From assembly GCA_947457975.1 (NCBI GenBank), contig CANGYC010000072.1:1-9540 (forward strand): a stretch of DNA of 9,540 bases, given 5' to 3'. This document shows, in pieces, positions 1-6,541 of this stretch. Position numbers and translations under genes: made by a program. Every line of letters begins with the position of its first letter. The first letter of the stretch is position 1. This DNA comes from Comamonadaceae bacterium (GTDB taxonomy: Bacteria > Pseudomonadota > Gammaproteobacteria > Burkholderiales > Burkholderiaceae_C). A model generated the notes under the pieces. That model was not told where the DNA came from and ran no database searches. It saw only the letters and a list, made by a program, of their open reading frames with translations.

Positions 1-950
1 CTGTCCAGGTCTTTGACGGGGTGGTTGGCACCGTGGTGGCCGAACTTCATCTTGAAGGTCTTGGCGCCCGAGGCCAGGGCCATGATCTGGTGGCCCAGGC
101 AAATGCCGAAGGTTGGGATGCCTGTTTCTATGAGTTCACGTGCGGCGGCAATCGCGTAGTCGCAAGGCTGAGGATCGCCAGGTCCGTTGGAGAGGAAGAT
201 GCCGTCGGGCTGGTGCTTGAGTACCTCGGCGGCAGGCGTCTGCGCCGGCACCACGGTCACGCGCGCGCCGCGCTCGGCGAGCATGCGCAAGATGTTCTTC
301 TTGACGCCAAAGTCATAGGCCAGCACATGAAAGCGCGGTGACTTGAGCGTGCCATAGCCAGGCGTGCCGTCTTCGCGGGCAAGCCGCCACTCGCTCTCGG
401 TCCATGCATAGCCTTGCTGAACAGACACCACCTTGGCCAGGTCCAGGCCGCTCATGCTGGGGGCGGCCTGAGCAGCCGCCACGGCCCGAGCAATGGCAGC
501 CTGATCCGCTGCCTGACCCGGGGCAAGGGCCAGGATGCAGCCGTTTTGCGCACCCTTGACACGCAGATGCCGCGTCAGGCGCCGGGTGTCGATGTTGGCA
601 ATGGCCACCGTGCCGTTGGCCTGCAGGTACTCTGACAACGAGACCGTGCGGCGGAAGTTGGAGGCCAGAAGCGGCAGGTCTTTGATGATGAGACCTGCGG
701 CAAACACCCGGTCGGCCTCGACGTCTTCAAGGTTGACGCCGTAGTTGCCGATGTGTGGGTAGGTAAGTGTGACGATCTGCTGGCAGTAGCTGGGATCCGT
801 GAGGATTTCCTGGTAACCGGACATGGCGGTGTTGAACACCACTTCACCGACCGTGGAGCCGGGGGCTCCGATGGAGTTGCCAACAAAGATCGTGCCGTCT
901 GCGAGGGCCAAGATGGCCGAGGGGTGGTTTCCCTGTAGAGACAAAAGCAC
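1..950 (-). CDS. carA: Carbamoyl-phosphate synthase small (glutaminase) subunit, 5' part, cut by window edge
   Basis: CarA hydrolyses glutamine and passes ammonia to CarB, which makes carbamoyl phosphate for arginine and pyrimidine synthesis in the cytoplasm. About 316 codons are visible. The N-terminal small-chain domain (about residues 1-150) carries [20 protein letters not shown] and [11 protein letters not shown]. The class I glutamine amidotransferase domain begins near residue 207 (FHVLAYDFG) and includes SNGPGDP and the nucleophile motif GICLGHQ, with Cys284 encoded at 99-101. The reading frame leaves the window just after [14 protein letters not shown], so the catalytic His and Glu lie outside. 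I chose GTG at 948-950 because GGAG sits 6 nt upstream (957-960) and the encoded start, [19 protein letters not shown], resembles family N-termini. An in-frame ATG at 990-992, directly after an in-frame TAG, would add 14 residues and has only a weak AAGG. Identity is secure; the start is less so. Confidence 0.95.
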   Translation of the reverse strand, partial: MLLSLQGNHPSAILALADGTIFVGNSIGAPGSTVGEVVFNTAMSGYQEILTDPSYCQQIVTLTYPHIGNYGVNLEDVEADRVFAAGLIIKDLPLLASNFRRTVSLSEYLQANGTVAIANIDTRRLTRHLRVKGAQNGCILALAPGQAADQAAIARAVAAAQAAPSMSGLDLAKVVSVQQGYAWTESEWRLAREDGTPGYGTLKSPRFHVLAYDFGVKKNILRMLAERGARVTVVPAQTPAAEVLKHQPDGIFLSNGPGDPQPCDYAIAAARELIETGIPTFGICLGHQIMALASGAKTFKMKFGHHGANHPVKDLD

Positions 951-1044
951 TGGGTTCTCCGATGTGGTTTCGGTTCGCCCAAGCGTGCGCATCTAGAGCC
1001 TTGCCTGCAAGGTGCTGCTGCGGTCTGCTTTTGTGATCAGGGGG

Positions 1045-1087
1045 GTGGCTTTTGCGGCGCTCGGGCGAGACTGTTTTGAAAAGCCAC
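1045..1087. repeat. 9-bp perfect inverted repeat upstream of carA
   Basis: The arms GTGGCTTTT (1045-1053) and AAAAGCCAC (1079-1087) are exact reverse complements separated by 25 nt. On the minus strand the outer side can be extended by ATCAG/CTGAT pairing if a run of five C residues is bulged out. The intervening sequence contains a small nested inverted repeat, CTCG-CC-CGAG (1060-1069). The outer arm lies 2 nt from the TATAAT hexamer, so it overlaps the predicted transcription start. It could be a DNA operator, or an RNA hairpin in read-through transcripts. The minus-strand hairpin is followed by C residues rather than U, so it is not a canonical terminator. Confidence 0.5.
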
Positions 1088-1089
1088 TG

Positions 1090-1095
1090 ATTATA
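1090..1095 (-). promoter_or_regulatory. Candidate -10 box (TATAAT) for carA
   Basis: A perfect consensus TATAAT on the minus strand begins 7 nt downstream of the methyltransferase stop codon. It would place a transcription start near 1082-1084, about 130 nt before the carA GTG. The matching -35 region would lie in the last codons of the methyltransferase gene. There the sequence is poor: CTTCAA at 1111-1116 leaves only a 15-nt spacer, and GCCTTC at 1113-1118 leaves 17. There is no extended -10 TG. A weak or activator-dependent promoter is possible, and so is a chance match. Confidence 0.35.
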
Positions 1096-1101
1096 GCTGG
1101 G

Positions 1102-1872
1102 CTACGGCACTTGAAGGCCGCTGGCGTGCAGGCAGATGGCGGCGGCCGCGGCGACATTGAGCGATTCTTCGCCGCCGGGCTGGGCGATGCGCAACAGCTG
1201 CTGCGCCCGGGCCATCAGTTCGGGGCCGACACCCTGCCCCTCGTGGCCCAGCACCCAGGCGCAGGGCCAAGGCAGCGCAGCCTGATGCAGGAGGCTTCCC
1301 TGGTGCGAGCTGGTGACCAGCAGGGGCACCTGCAAGGCCTCCAGCGCCGGGTATTCGAGCGACTCGACCAGGTGCAGGCCGAAATGGGCCCCCATGCCGG
1401 CGCGCAGCACCTTGGGCGACCACAGGGCCGCCGTGCCCTTGAGTGCGATCACCTGGGTGAAACCGAAGGCGGCCGCACTGCGCAGGATGGAGCCCACGTT
1501 GCCGGCATCCTGCACGCGGTCGAGCACGACGCTGGGCGCCTGGGCACGCAGCTCGGGGGCCACAGGCAAGTCCAGCACCGCCCCGACCCGGGCCGGCGAC
1601 TCCAGGCCGCTGAAGTCCCGCCAGAGGCTGTCGGCCACGATCAAGGTGGCGCCAGCCCGGCTCTGCCACTCGGCCGGCGCCTCGGCAGCAAATGATTCGG
1701 CCAGCACCAGGCTGCGCAGGCCCAGGCCGCGCTGCAGGGCCGCTCGGATCAGATGGTCGCCCTCGAGCCAGACTTGGCCCTGCTTGCGGTAGGCGGTGCT
1801 GTCCTGGGCCAGGCGCTTGAGGTCCTTGAGGAAGGCGTTGCTGCGGGAGCTGATGAAAGTGGGCACGTTCAC
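1102..1872 (-). CDS. SpoU/TrmH-family RNA 2'-O-ribose methyltransferase
   Basis: A 256-residue SPOUT methyltransferase that would use S-adenosylmethionine to methylate a ribose 2'-hydroxyl in rRNA or tRNA. The N-terminal part (about 1-105, with [14 protein letters not shown] and VWLEGDHLI) looks like the substrate-binding domain of RlmB/TsnR-type enzymes. The catalytic domain shows all three SpoU motifs: motif 1 at 117-137 ([20 protein letters not shown], with Asn125 and Arg131), motif 2 at 207-216 ([10 protein letters not shown], with Glu211), and motif 3 at 231-247 ([17 protein letters not shown], with Asn239). These form the knotted SAM site. The start is GTG at 1870-1872, with AGGA 8 nt upstream. 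It overlaps the rnhB stop as GTGA, a 4-nt overlap suggesting translational coupling. A longer ATG reading from 1932 would lie inside rnhB and is unlikely. Whether the target is G2251 of 23S rRNA (RlmB) or another site cannot be told from sequence alone, so no symbol is given. Confidence 0.93.
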   Translation of the reverse strand: MNVPTFISSRSNAFLKDLKRLAQDSTAYRKQGQVWLEGDHLIRAALQRGLGLRSLVLAESFAAEAPAEWQSRAGATLIVADSLWRDFSGLESPARVGAVLDLPVAPELRAQAPSVVLDRVQDAGNVGSILRSAAAFGFTQVIALKGTAALWSPKVLRAGMGAHFGLHLVESLEYPALEALQVPLLVTSSHQGSLLHQAALPWPCAWVLGHEGQGVGPELMARAQQLLRIAQPGGEESLNVAAAAAICLHASGLQVP

Positions 1873-2498
1873 CGGGCAGGTCCTTTCAAGACCTGGGCCA
1901 CGGGCGAGAAGCTGCGACGGTGCTGCGGGCACGCGCCATGCGTGCGCAGGGCCGCCAGGTGCTCAGCGGTGCCGTAGCCCTTGTGCGCGGCAAAACCATA
2001 CTGGGGATACTGCGCGTGGTAGGCCTCGCACCAGCGGTCGCGCGTGACCTTGGCCAGGATGGAGGCTGCAGAAATGGCTTTGACCTTGGCATCCCCACCG
2101 ACCACGGCCTCGGCCATCACCGAGAGCGTAGGCAGGCGGTTGCCGTCGACCAGCACCTTCACGGGTTTCAGACGCAAGCCTTCGACGGCCCGGCGCATGG
2201 CCAGCAAGGTGGCTTGCAGGATGTTGAGCTGGTCGATCTCCTCCACGGAAGCCTCGGCCACCGAGCAGCACAAGGCCTTGGCGCGGATCTCGTCGTAGAG
2301 CCGGGCGCGGCGCAGGGGGGTGAGGGCCTTGGAGTCGGCCAGGCCCTTGATGGGCTGCAACTCGTCCAGGATCACGGCAGCGGCCACCACCGGCCCGGCC
2401 AGGGGGCCGCGGCCGGCCTCATCGACGCCGGCCACGAGGCCAGGCGTGTCCCAGGACAAGTGCACCTGCTCAGCCTTGAAGAACTTGCTCGATCGCAT
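1869..2498 (-). CDS. rnhB: Ribonuclease HII
   Basis: RNase HII cleaves the RNA strand of RNA-DNA hybrids and nicks at single ribonucleotides in DNA, feeding ribonucleotide excision repair. The protein is 209 residues from ATG 2496-2498. The four metal-binding acids are present: Asp26 and Glu27 in [13 protein letters not shown], Asp118 in LVDGNRLP, and Asp136 in VVGGDAKV. From memory of the E. coli protein each is offset by exactly 10 residues. [26 protein letters not shown] and HRRSFSPV are also typical. The ATG start overlaps the end of lpxB by 29 nt and has no good ribosome-binding site. GTG at 2463-2465 would give 198 residues, the E. coli length, with AAGG 8 nt upstream and no overlap. 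I keep the ATG because the KAEQ..LSWD..G segment looks like a family N-terminus. The 3' end overlaps the methyltransferase start by 4 nt. Confidence 0.95.
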   Translation of the reverse strand: MRSSKFFKAEQVHLSWDTPGLVAGVDEAGRGPLAGPVVAAAVILDELQPIKGLADSKALTPLRRARLYDEIRAKALCCSVAEASVEEIDQLNILQATLLAMRRAVEGLRLKPVKVLVDGNRLPTLSVMAEAVVGGDAKVKAISAASILAKVTRDRWCEAYHAQYPQYGFAAHKGYGTAEHLAALRTHGACPQHRRSFSPVAQVLKGPAR

Positions 2499-3630
2499 CG
2501 CTTGCGAGTTGCGCGGTATCGCGCTTGAGTTCATGGTGAAGGGCCGTGAAACGGGCCTCGAGGGTGCGGACACGCTCGGGCGCATGCGTCAGGGCCTGGA
2601 GCCAGTCGTCCACTGCGTCGGCCAGGGCCTCGGGGCTGGCGGCGTCCTGCAGCAGTTCAGGCACCACAAAGTCCTGGCACAGGATATTCGGCAGCCCGAC
2701 CCAGGGCTGCAGCTTCTTGCGACGCATGATCTGCCAGGACAGCCAATTCATGTGGTAGCCAATCACCATGGGCCGCTTGAAGAGGGCCGCCTCCAGCGTG
2801 GCGGTGCCGCTGGCGATCAGCGTCACATCGCAGGCGGCCAGCACCAGGTGCGATTGGCCGGCGGTCACCTGCACACGGCCAGCCAGGCCGGCAGCATGCA
2901 CCTTCCGCTCCACGTCCCCTTGCAGCGCCGGGAGAGCCGGGAGCAGCAATTGCAAGCTGGGATGACGGGCCAGCAACAGACGGGCGGCCTGCAGAAAGCG
3001 CGGGCCAATGGACTGGACCTCGGAGGCTCGGCTGCCGGGCAACAAGGCCAGCACCTTCGCCTCGGGCGACAGGCCCAGGGCCTGGCGGGCGGCCAGGCGG
3101 TCGGGCTCAAGGGGGATCACCTGCGCCAGGGGGTGGCCCACGTAAGTGGCGGCAATGCCGCGCTGGGCCAGCAGGGCTGGCTCAAAGGGAAAAATGCACA
3201 GCACGTGGTCGCAGCTGCGCTGGATTTTCTCGATGCGCTCGGCTCGCCAGGCCCAGATGGAGGGGCACACAAAGTGCACGGTGCGCACACTTTGGGCGCG
3301 CAAGGCAGCCTCGAGGTCCAGGTTGAAGTCGGGCGCATCCACACCGATGAACACATCAGGCCGGTCGGCCAACAGGCGGGCCTTGAGCTGCTGGCGGATG
3401 CCCACGATCTCTCGGTAGTGGCGCAGCACCTCGACATAACCGCGCACGGCCAGCTTGTCGCTGGGCCACCAGGCGGCAAAGCCCTGGGCCACCATGCGGG
3501 GGCCGCCGATGCCCAGGCTGCTCAGGCCGGGCCAGCGCTGGCGCATACCACCGAGCAGGAGGCTGGCCAACAAGTCGCCAGAGGCCTCGCCGGCCACCAT
3601 GGCCACGCGGGGCGAGGCTGCCTGGCTCAT
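2470..3630 (-). CDS. lpxB: Lipid-A-disaccharide synthase
   Basis: LpxB is a peripheral inner-membrane GT-B glycosyltransferase (family GT19). It joins UDP-2,3-diacylglucosamine and 2,3-diacylglucosamine 1-phosphate (lipid X) into the beta-1,6-linked lipid A disaccharide. At 386 residues it is of normal length. Visible motifs are GEASGD (14-19), VDAPDFN (97-103, with Asp98), VCPSIWAWR (121-129), GHPL (165-168), [10 protein letters not shown] (196-205, with Arg201) and SGTATLEA (274-281). Asp98 and Arg201 match, by my recollection, functionally important positions of the E. coli enzyme. ATG at 3628-3630 lies 7 nt after the lpxA stop; the upstream GAGCCCGAG is only a weak ribosome-binding site, so coupling to lpxA is likely. 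The 3' end overlaps the chosen rnhB start by 29 nt. Confidence 0.97.
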   Translation of the reverse strand: MSQAASPRVAMVAGEASGDLLASLLLGGMRQRWPGLSSLGIGGPRMVAQGFAAWWPSDKLAVRGYVEVLRHYREIVGIRQQLKARLLADRPDVFIGVDAPDFNLDLEAALRAQSVRTVHFVCPSIWAWRAERIEKIQRSCDHVLCIFPFEPALLAQRGIAATYVGHPLAQVIPLEPDRLAARQALGLSPEAKVLALLPGSRASEVQSIGPRFLQAARLLLARHPSLQLLLPALPALQGDVERKVHAAGLAGRVQVTAGQSHLVLAACDVTLIASGTATLEAALFKRPMVIGYHMNWLSWQIMRRKKLQPWVGLPNILCQDFVVPELLQDAASPEALADAVDDWLQALTHAPERVRTLEARFTALHHELKRDTAQLASDAIEQVLQG

Positions 3631-3637
3631 CTCGGGC

Positions 3638-4432
3638 TCAGCGGACGATGCCGCGCTGCGCGGAGCTGGCTTCGAGGAAGTCCAGCATCATACGGACGTC
3701 GGGCTCAGCCTCGGGCTGTCCCTGCGCCAGACCCGCGATGCGCTCCTTGGCGGACTCCAGGGTCAGGTTGTCGCGGTACAGCGCCTTGTGCATGGCCTTG
3801 ACGACGGCAATGCGCTCTGGTGAAAAGCCCCGACGGCGCAGGCCCTCGAAGTTCATGGAGCGCGCGCCTGCGGGTTGGCCCTGGCACATCACGTAGGGAG
3901 GCACATCGGCAAACAGCAGCGAGCACATGGCCGTCATGGCATGTGCGCCGATGCGAACGAACTGGTGCACCACGGTAAAGCCGCCTAGGATCACCCAGTC
4001 GCCCACATGCACATGGCCGGCCAGCTGGGAATTGTTGGCAAAGATGGTGTGGTTGCCCACGGCCACATCGTGCGCCAGATGCACGTAGGCCATGATCCAG
4101 TTGTCGTTGCCGACCTGCGTCACACCCGTGTCACCGGGCGAACCGATGTTGAAGGTGCAGAACTCGCGGATGGTGTTGCGGTCACCGATGCGCAGCTCGC
4201 AAGGCTCACCGGCGTATTTCTTGTCCTGAGGGATGGCCCCCAGGGAATTGAACTGGAAGATGCGGTTGTCACTGCCGATGGTGGTGTGGCCTTCAATCAC
4301 ACAGTGGGCACCAACGGTGGTGCCCGCACCGATCTTCACGTGCGGTCCGATGACCGTGTAGGGGCCGACCTCGACCGAGCTGTCCAGTTCGGCAGCCGAA
4401 TTCACCAGGGCCGTGGGATGAATGCCTGACAT
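3638..4432 (-). CDS. lpxA: Acyl-ACP--UDP-N-acetylglucosamine O-acyltransferase
   Basis: LpxA performs the first step of lipid A synthesis: transfer of an R-3-hydroxyacyl chain from ACP to the 3-OH of UDP-GlcNAc in the cytoplasm. The 264-residue protein begins [10 protein letters not shown] and has left-handed beta-helix hexapeptide repeats through about residue 185 (e.g. [20 protein letters not shown]). A helical C-terminal domain follows, starting near [11 protein letters not shown]. The general-base His is His121 in [11 protein letters not shown], equivalent to E. coli His125. At the position equivalent to the E. coli chain-length ruler Gly173 there is Met169 (codon 3926-3928). Pseudomonas aeruginosa LpxA, which prefers 3-hydroxydecanoyl-ACP, also has Met at this position, so a C10 preference is inferred. 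ATG 4430-4432 lies 18 nt after the fabZ stop, and the ribosome-binding site (GCGAGA) is weak. The order fabZ-lpxA-lpxB is the classic arrangement. Confidence 0.97.
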   Translation of the reverse strand: MSGIHPTALVNSAAELDSSVEVGPYTVIGPHVKIGAGTTVGAHCVIEGHTTIGSDNRIFQFNSLGAIPQDKKYAGEPCELRIGDRNTIREFCTFNIGSPGDTGVTQVGNDNWIMAYVHLAHDVAVGNHTIFANNSQLAGHVHVGDWVILGGFTVVHQFVRIGAHAMTAMCSLLFADVPPYVMCQGQPAGARSMNFEGLRRRGFSPERIAVVKAMHKALYRDNLTLESAKERIAGLAQGQPEAEPDVRMMLDFLEASSAQRGIVR

Positions 4433-4450
4433 GGAGTGTCTCGCTGGTGC

Positions 4451-4891
4451 TCAGGCAATCGTGCGCATGGTGCACATCAGCTCGGCCTCGCAGACCACCT
4501 GCTCAGCCACGCGCGCCACCCCCGTGAACTTGAAGATGCCAGCCTTCATGCGGTCCAGGCTGACCTCCATCACGAGTTGGTCTCCCGGCTCCACCGGACG
4601 CTTGAAGCGCGCCCCATCGATGCCGGCAAAGTAATACACGGTCTTGTCATCTGGCGTGGTGCCCAGGGTGTCGAAGGCCAGCAGGGCCGCCGCCTGGGCC
4701 ATGGCCTCAAGCATGAGCACCCCCGGCATGACGGGCCGGTGAGGGAAGTGGCCGGTGAAGAAGGGCTCATTGATGGTCACATTCTTGAGCGCTTTAATCC
4801 GCTTGCCCTTCTCGATCTCAAGCACGCGGTCCACCAACAAGATGGGGTAGCGGTGGGGCAGTTGCTTGAGGATCTGGTGAATGTCCATCAT
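4451..4891 (-). CDS. fabZ: 3-hydroxyacyl-[acyl-carrier-protein] dehydratase FabZ
   Basis: FabZ dehydrates R-3-hydroxyacyl-ACP to trans-2-enoyl-ACP in type II fatty acid elongation. It competes with LpxA and LpxD for the same substrates, which explains its place in the cluster. The 146-residue hot-dog-fold protein has [13 protein letters not shown] (11-23), [20 protein letters not shown] (47-66) and [18 protein letters not shown]. The catalytic pair is His48 and Glu62. Two consecutive ATG codons open the frame (4889-4891 and 4886-4888). The upstream AAAGAA is a modest ribosome-binding site that does not decide between them. The 63-nt gap behind lpxD is the longest within the operon. The protein is of normal length and intact. 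Confidence 0.97.
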   Translation of the reverse strand: MMDIHQILKQLPHRYPILLVDRVLEIEKGKRIKALKNVTINEPFFTGHFPHRPVMPGVLMLEAMAQAAALLAFDTLGTTPDDKTVYYFAGIDGARFKRPVEPGDQLVMEVSLDRMKAGIFKFTGVARVAEQVVCEAELMCTMRTIA

Positions 4892-4954
4892 GGGATTTCT
4901 TTATCGTTGGTTTTGTGGGGGTGCTGCCGTCAACATGCCCGCGGCCGGTTCGAC

Positions 4955-6004
4955 TCAGACGCCCGGGCGCCTGGCCTGGGCCTCGAGTTGTTTGATGCGT
5001 TCGCGCAGGGCATGCAACTGCTTGAGCGTGGCGGCGTTCTTTTCCCAGCTGCCATTGTCGTCGATGGGAAAAAAGCCGCTGTAGTGGCCAGGGGTGGCGA
5101 TGGAGCGCGTCACCACGGAGGCGGCCGAGACATGCACATGGTCGGCCAGGCTCAGGTGCCCCAGCACCACGGCGCCGCCTCCGATGGTGCAATGCGCACC
5201 GATGCGGGCACTGCCGGCCACGCCCACGCATCCAGCCATGGCCGTGTGCGCGCCCACGTGCACGTTGTGACCGATCTGGATGAGGTTGTCGAGCTTGACG
5301 CCGTCTTCGAGGACGGTGTCTTCAAGGGCGCCACGGTCGATGCAGGTGTTGGCTCCGATCTCCACATCGTTGCCGATGCGCACAGCCCCCAGTTGCTCGA
5401 TTTTTTCCCAGCGTCCGTCGGCGGGTGCGAAGCCGAAGCCGTCGGCGCCGATGACCACACCCGAATGAAGAATGCAGCGCTCGCCGACCAGGCAGTCCTC
5501 GCCCACGGTGACCCGTGCCGCCAGGCGCGTGTGGGCGCCCAGTTTGGCGCCGGCGCCCACCACCACATGTTCACCCAGGCGCACGCCATCGCCGACGATG
5601 GCCTGCGCTCCCACGAAAGCAAAGGCACCCACACTGGCCGAGGGAGCAACCTGTGCAGTTGGGTCGATCCATGCGGTGGGATGTACGCCCAGAGGCGCAG
5701 GTCGGCCATGCAGCGCCTTCCAGTGCTGCGTGGCACGGGCAAAAAATCGGTAGGGGTCGTCCACCACGATGCAGTCACCGCGGCGTCTGGCGGCTTCCTG
5801 CAGGGCCGGCGAAACAATGACACAGCCGGCCTGGGAGGCAGCGAGGCGGGACAGGTACTTGGGGTGGCTGACGAAGCTCAGGTCCTGGGGGCCAGCGGTT
5901 TCGATGGGGGCCAATCGATCGATGCGGCGCAGGGCGTCGCCCAGCAGCCTGGCCTGGAACTCGCCCGCCAGGGCCTCGACCAGGGTGCCGAGGACCAGAC
6001 TCAC
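4955..6004 (-). CDS. lpxD: UDP-3-O-(3-hydroxyacyl)glucosamine N-acyltransferase
   Basis: LpxD adds the N-linked R-3-hydroxyacyl chain to UDP-3-O-acylglucosamine, the third step of lipid A synthesis. The 349-residue protein has an N-terminal uridine-binding LpxD domain (about 1-100, including [11 protein letters not shown]). A long left-handed beta-helix of hexapeptide repeats follows (about 105-300), then a C-terminal helix ([13 protein letters not shown]). The catalytic His is His246 in [10 protein letters not shown], corresponding to E. coli His239. The start is GTG at 6002-6004, giving [12 protein letters not shown], a normal family N-terminus; GGAG lies 10 nt upstream. An ATG 16 nt further upstream is out of frame and stops at once (ATGGAGTGA). 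It follows skp by 27 nt. The residue aligned with E. coli ruler Met290 is Val297, so acyl-chain choice may differ. Confidence 0.97.
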   Translation of the reverse strand: MSLVLGTLVEALAGEFQARLLGDALRRIDRLAPIETAGPQDLSFVSHPKYLSRLAASQAGCVIVSPALQEAARRRGDCIVVDDPYRFFARATQHWKALHGRPAPLGVHPTAWIDPTAQVAPSASVGAFAFVGAQAIVGDGVRLGEHVVVGAGAKLGAHTRLAARVTVGEDCLVGERCILHSGVVIGADGFGFAPADGRWEKIEQLGAVRIGNDVEIGANTCIDRGALEDTVLEDGVKLDNLIQIGHNVHVGAHTAMAGCVGVAGSARIGAHCTIGGGAVVLGHLSLADHVHVSAASVVTRSIATPGHYSGFFPIDDNGSWEKNAATLKQLHALRERIKQLEAQARRPGV

Positions 6005-6031
6005 ACCGAAGTCACTCCATCCGTCGGGAGC

Positions 6032-6541
6032 TTAGCGTGCGCCCGCATTGAGCTGGCGAATCACCTTGTCCGTGATGTCGTGCTTGGGATTGATGTAGAC
6101 CGCTTCCTGGATGATCAGGTCAAACTTTTCGGCCTCGGCCAGGGTTTTGACGGCCCGGTTCGCGCGGTCGATGATGAGCTGCAGCTCTTCGTTCTTGCGG
6201 TTGTTCAGGTCTTCCTGAAACTCACGGCGCTTGCGCTGGAATTCACGGTCCTGGTCCACCAGCTGTTTCTGGCGGGCGCCGCGCTGGGTTTCAGAAAGGG
6301 TCGGGGCTTCACGCTCAAAGCGGTCAGACAGGGTCTTGAGCTGGTTGCCAAGATCGGCCAAGTCCTTCTCGCGCTTACTGAATTCCTGCTCCAGCTTGGC
6401 CTGGGCCGTCTTGGCGGGACCCGCCTCGCGCACGATGCGATCGAGGTTCACGATGCCAATCTTGAACTCCTGCGCGCTGGCGGACAGGCCAGTGAGCAAC
6501 AGAGCAGCACAGAGGGCGAGGCGTTGGGGCAAAGTAGTCAT
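6032..6541 (-). CDS. skp: Periplasmic chaperone Skp/OmpH
   Basis: Skp is a trimeric periplasmic holdase that binds unfolded outer-membrane proteins emerging from Sec and carries them to the BAM complex. The 169-residue precursor has a signal peptide (R7, hydrophobic LALCAALLLTGLS, cleavage predicted after ASA at residue 23). A short beta segment (FKIGIVNLDRIVREA) and a highly charged helical coiled-coil arm (about 40-140) follow. The tail YINPKHDITDKVIRQLNAG is the typical OmpH C-terminus. The ATG (6539-6541) shares one base with the bamA stop in the sequence TAATG. No Shine-Dalgarno motif precedes it, so translation probably depends on ribosomes that have just finished bamA. Its position between bamA and lpxD is the conserved one. 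Confidence 0.95.
   Translation of the reverse strand: MTTLPQRLALCAALLLTGLSASAQEFKIGIVNLDRIVREAGPAKTAQAKLEQEFSKREKDLADLGNQLKTLSDRFEREAPTLSETQRGARQKQLVDQDREFQRKRREFQEDLNNRKNEELQLIIDRANRAVKTLAEAEKFDLIIQEAVYINPKHDITDKVIRQLNAGAR

Larger units (their letters stand above)
951..1101 (-). promoter_or_regulatory. Non-coding leader/promoter region of carA
   Basis: This is the only gap over 100 nt in the window. It separates the end of the long envelope operon from carA. Read on the minus strand it holds a TATAAT hexamer right after the methyltransferase stop, a 9-bp perfect inverted repeat, a second short palindrome CCTTGCAGGCAAGG (999-1012) and the GGAG ribosome-binding site of carA. No stem followed by a U-tract is visible, so there is no evident intrinsic terminator for the upstream operon. 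Control by arginine or pyrimidines is plausible from what carA does, but I see no clear ArgR box. That carA is transcribed separately is inference. Confidence 0.5.

Noticed and set aside
1045..1087. Intrinsic terminator of the envelope operon
   Set aside because: The inverted repeat has a 25-nt loop and is followed on the minus strand by a run of C residues instead of U, so it does not meet the terminator pattern.
1012..1695. A 227-codon plus-strand frame antisense to the methyltransferase
   Set aside because: It is the shadow of a gene with all three SpoU motifs, and its product has no recognisable motif.
1873..1932. Longer methyltransferase start at 1932
   Set aside because: It would lie 60 nt inside rnhB, whereas the GTG at 1872 has an AGGA site at good spacing and gives a family-like N-terminus.
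2320..3801. A 493-codon open frame on the plus strand, antisense to rnhB, lpxB and the end of lpxA
   Set aside because: The same codon-bias shadow effect applies; it shows no domain and no ribosome-binding context, and the opposite strand carries clear enzymes with intact catalytic motifs.
4892..4954. A possible internal promoter between lpxD and fabZ (TTGACG on the minus strand at 4928-4933)
   Set aside because: The -35-like element is good, but no acceptable -10 occurs at 16-18 nt; GATAAA sits 22 nt away. It is also a normal-sized gap in an operon.
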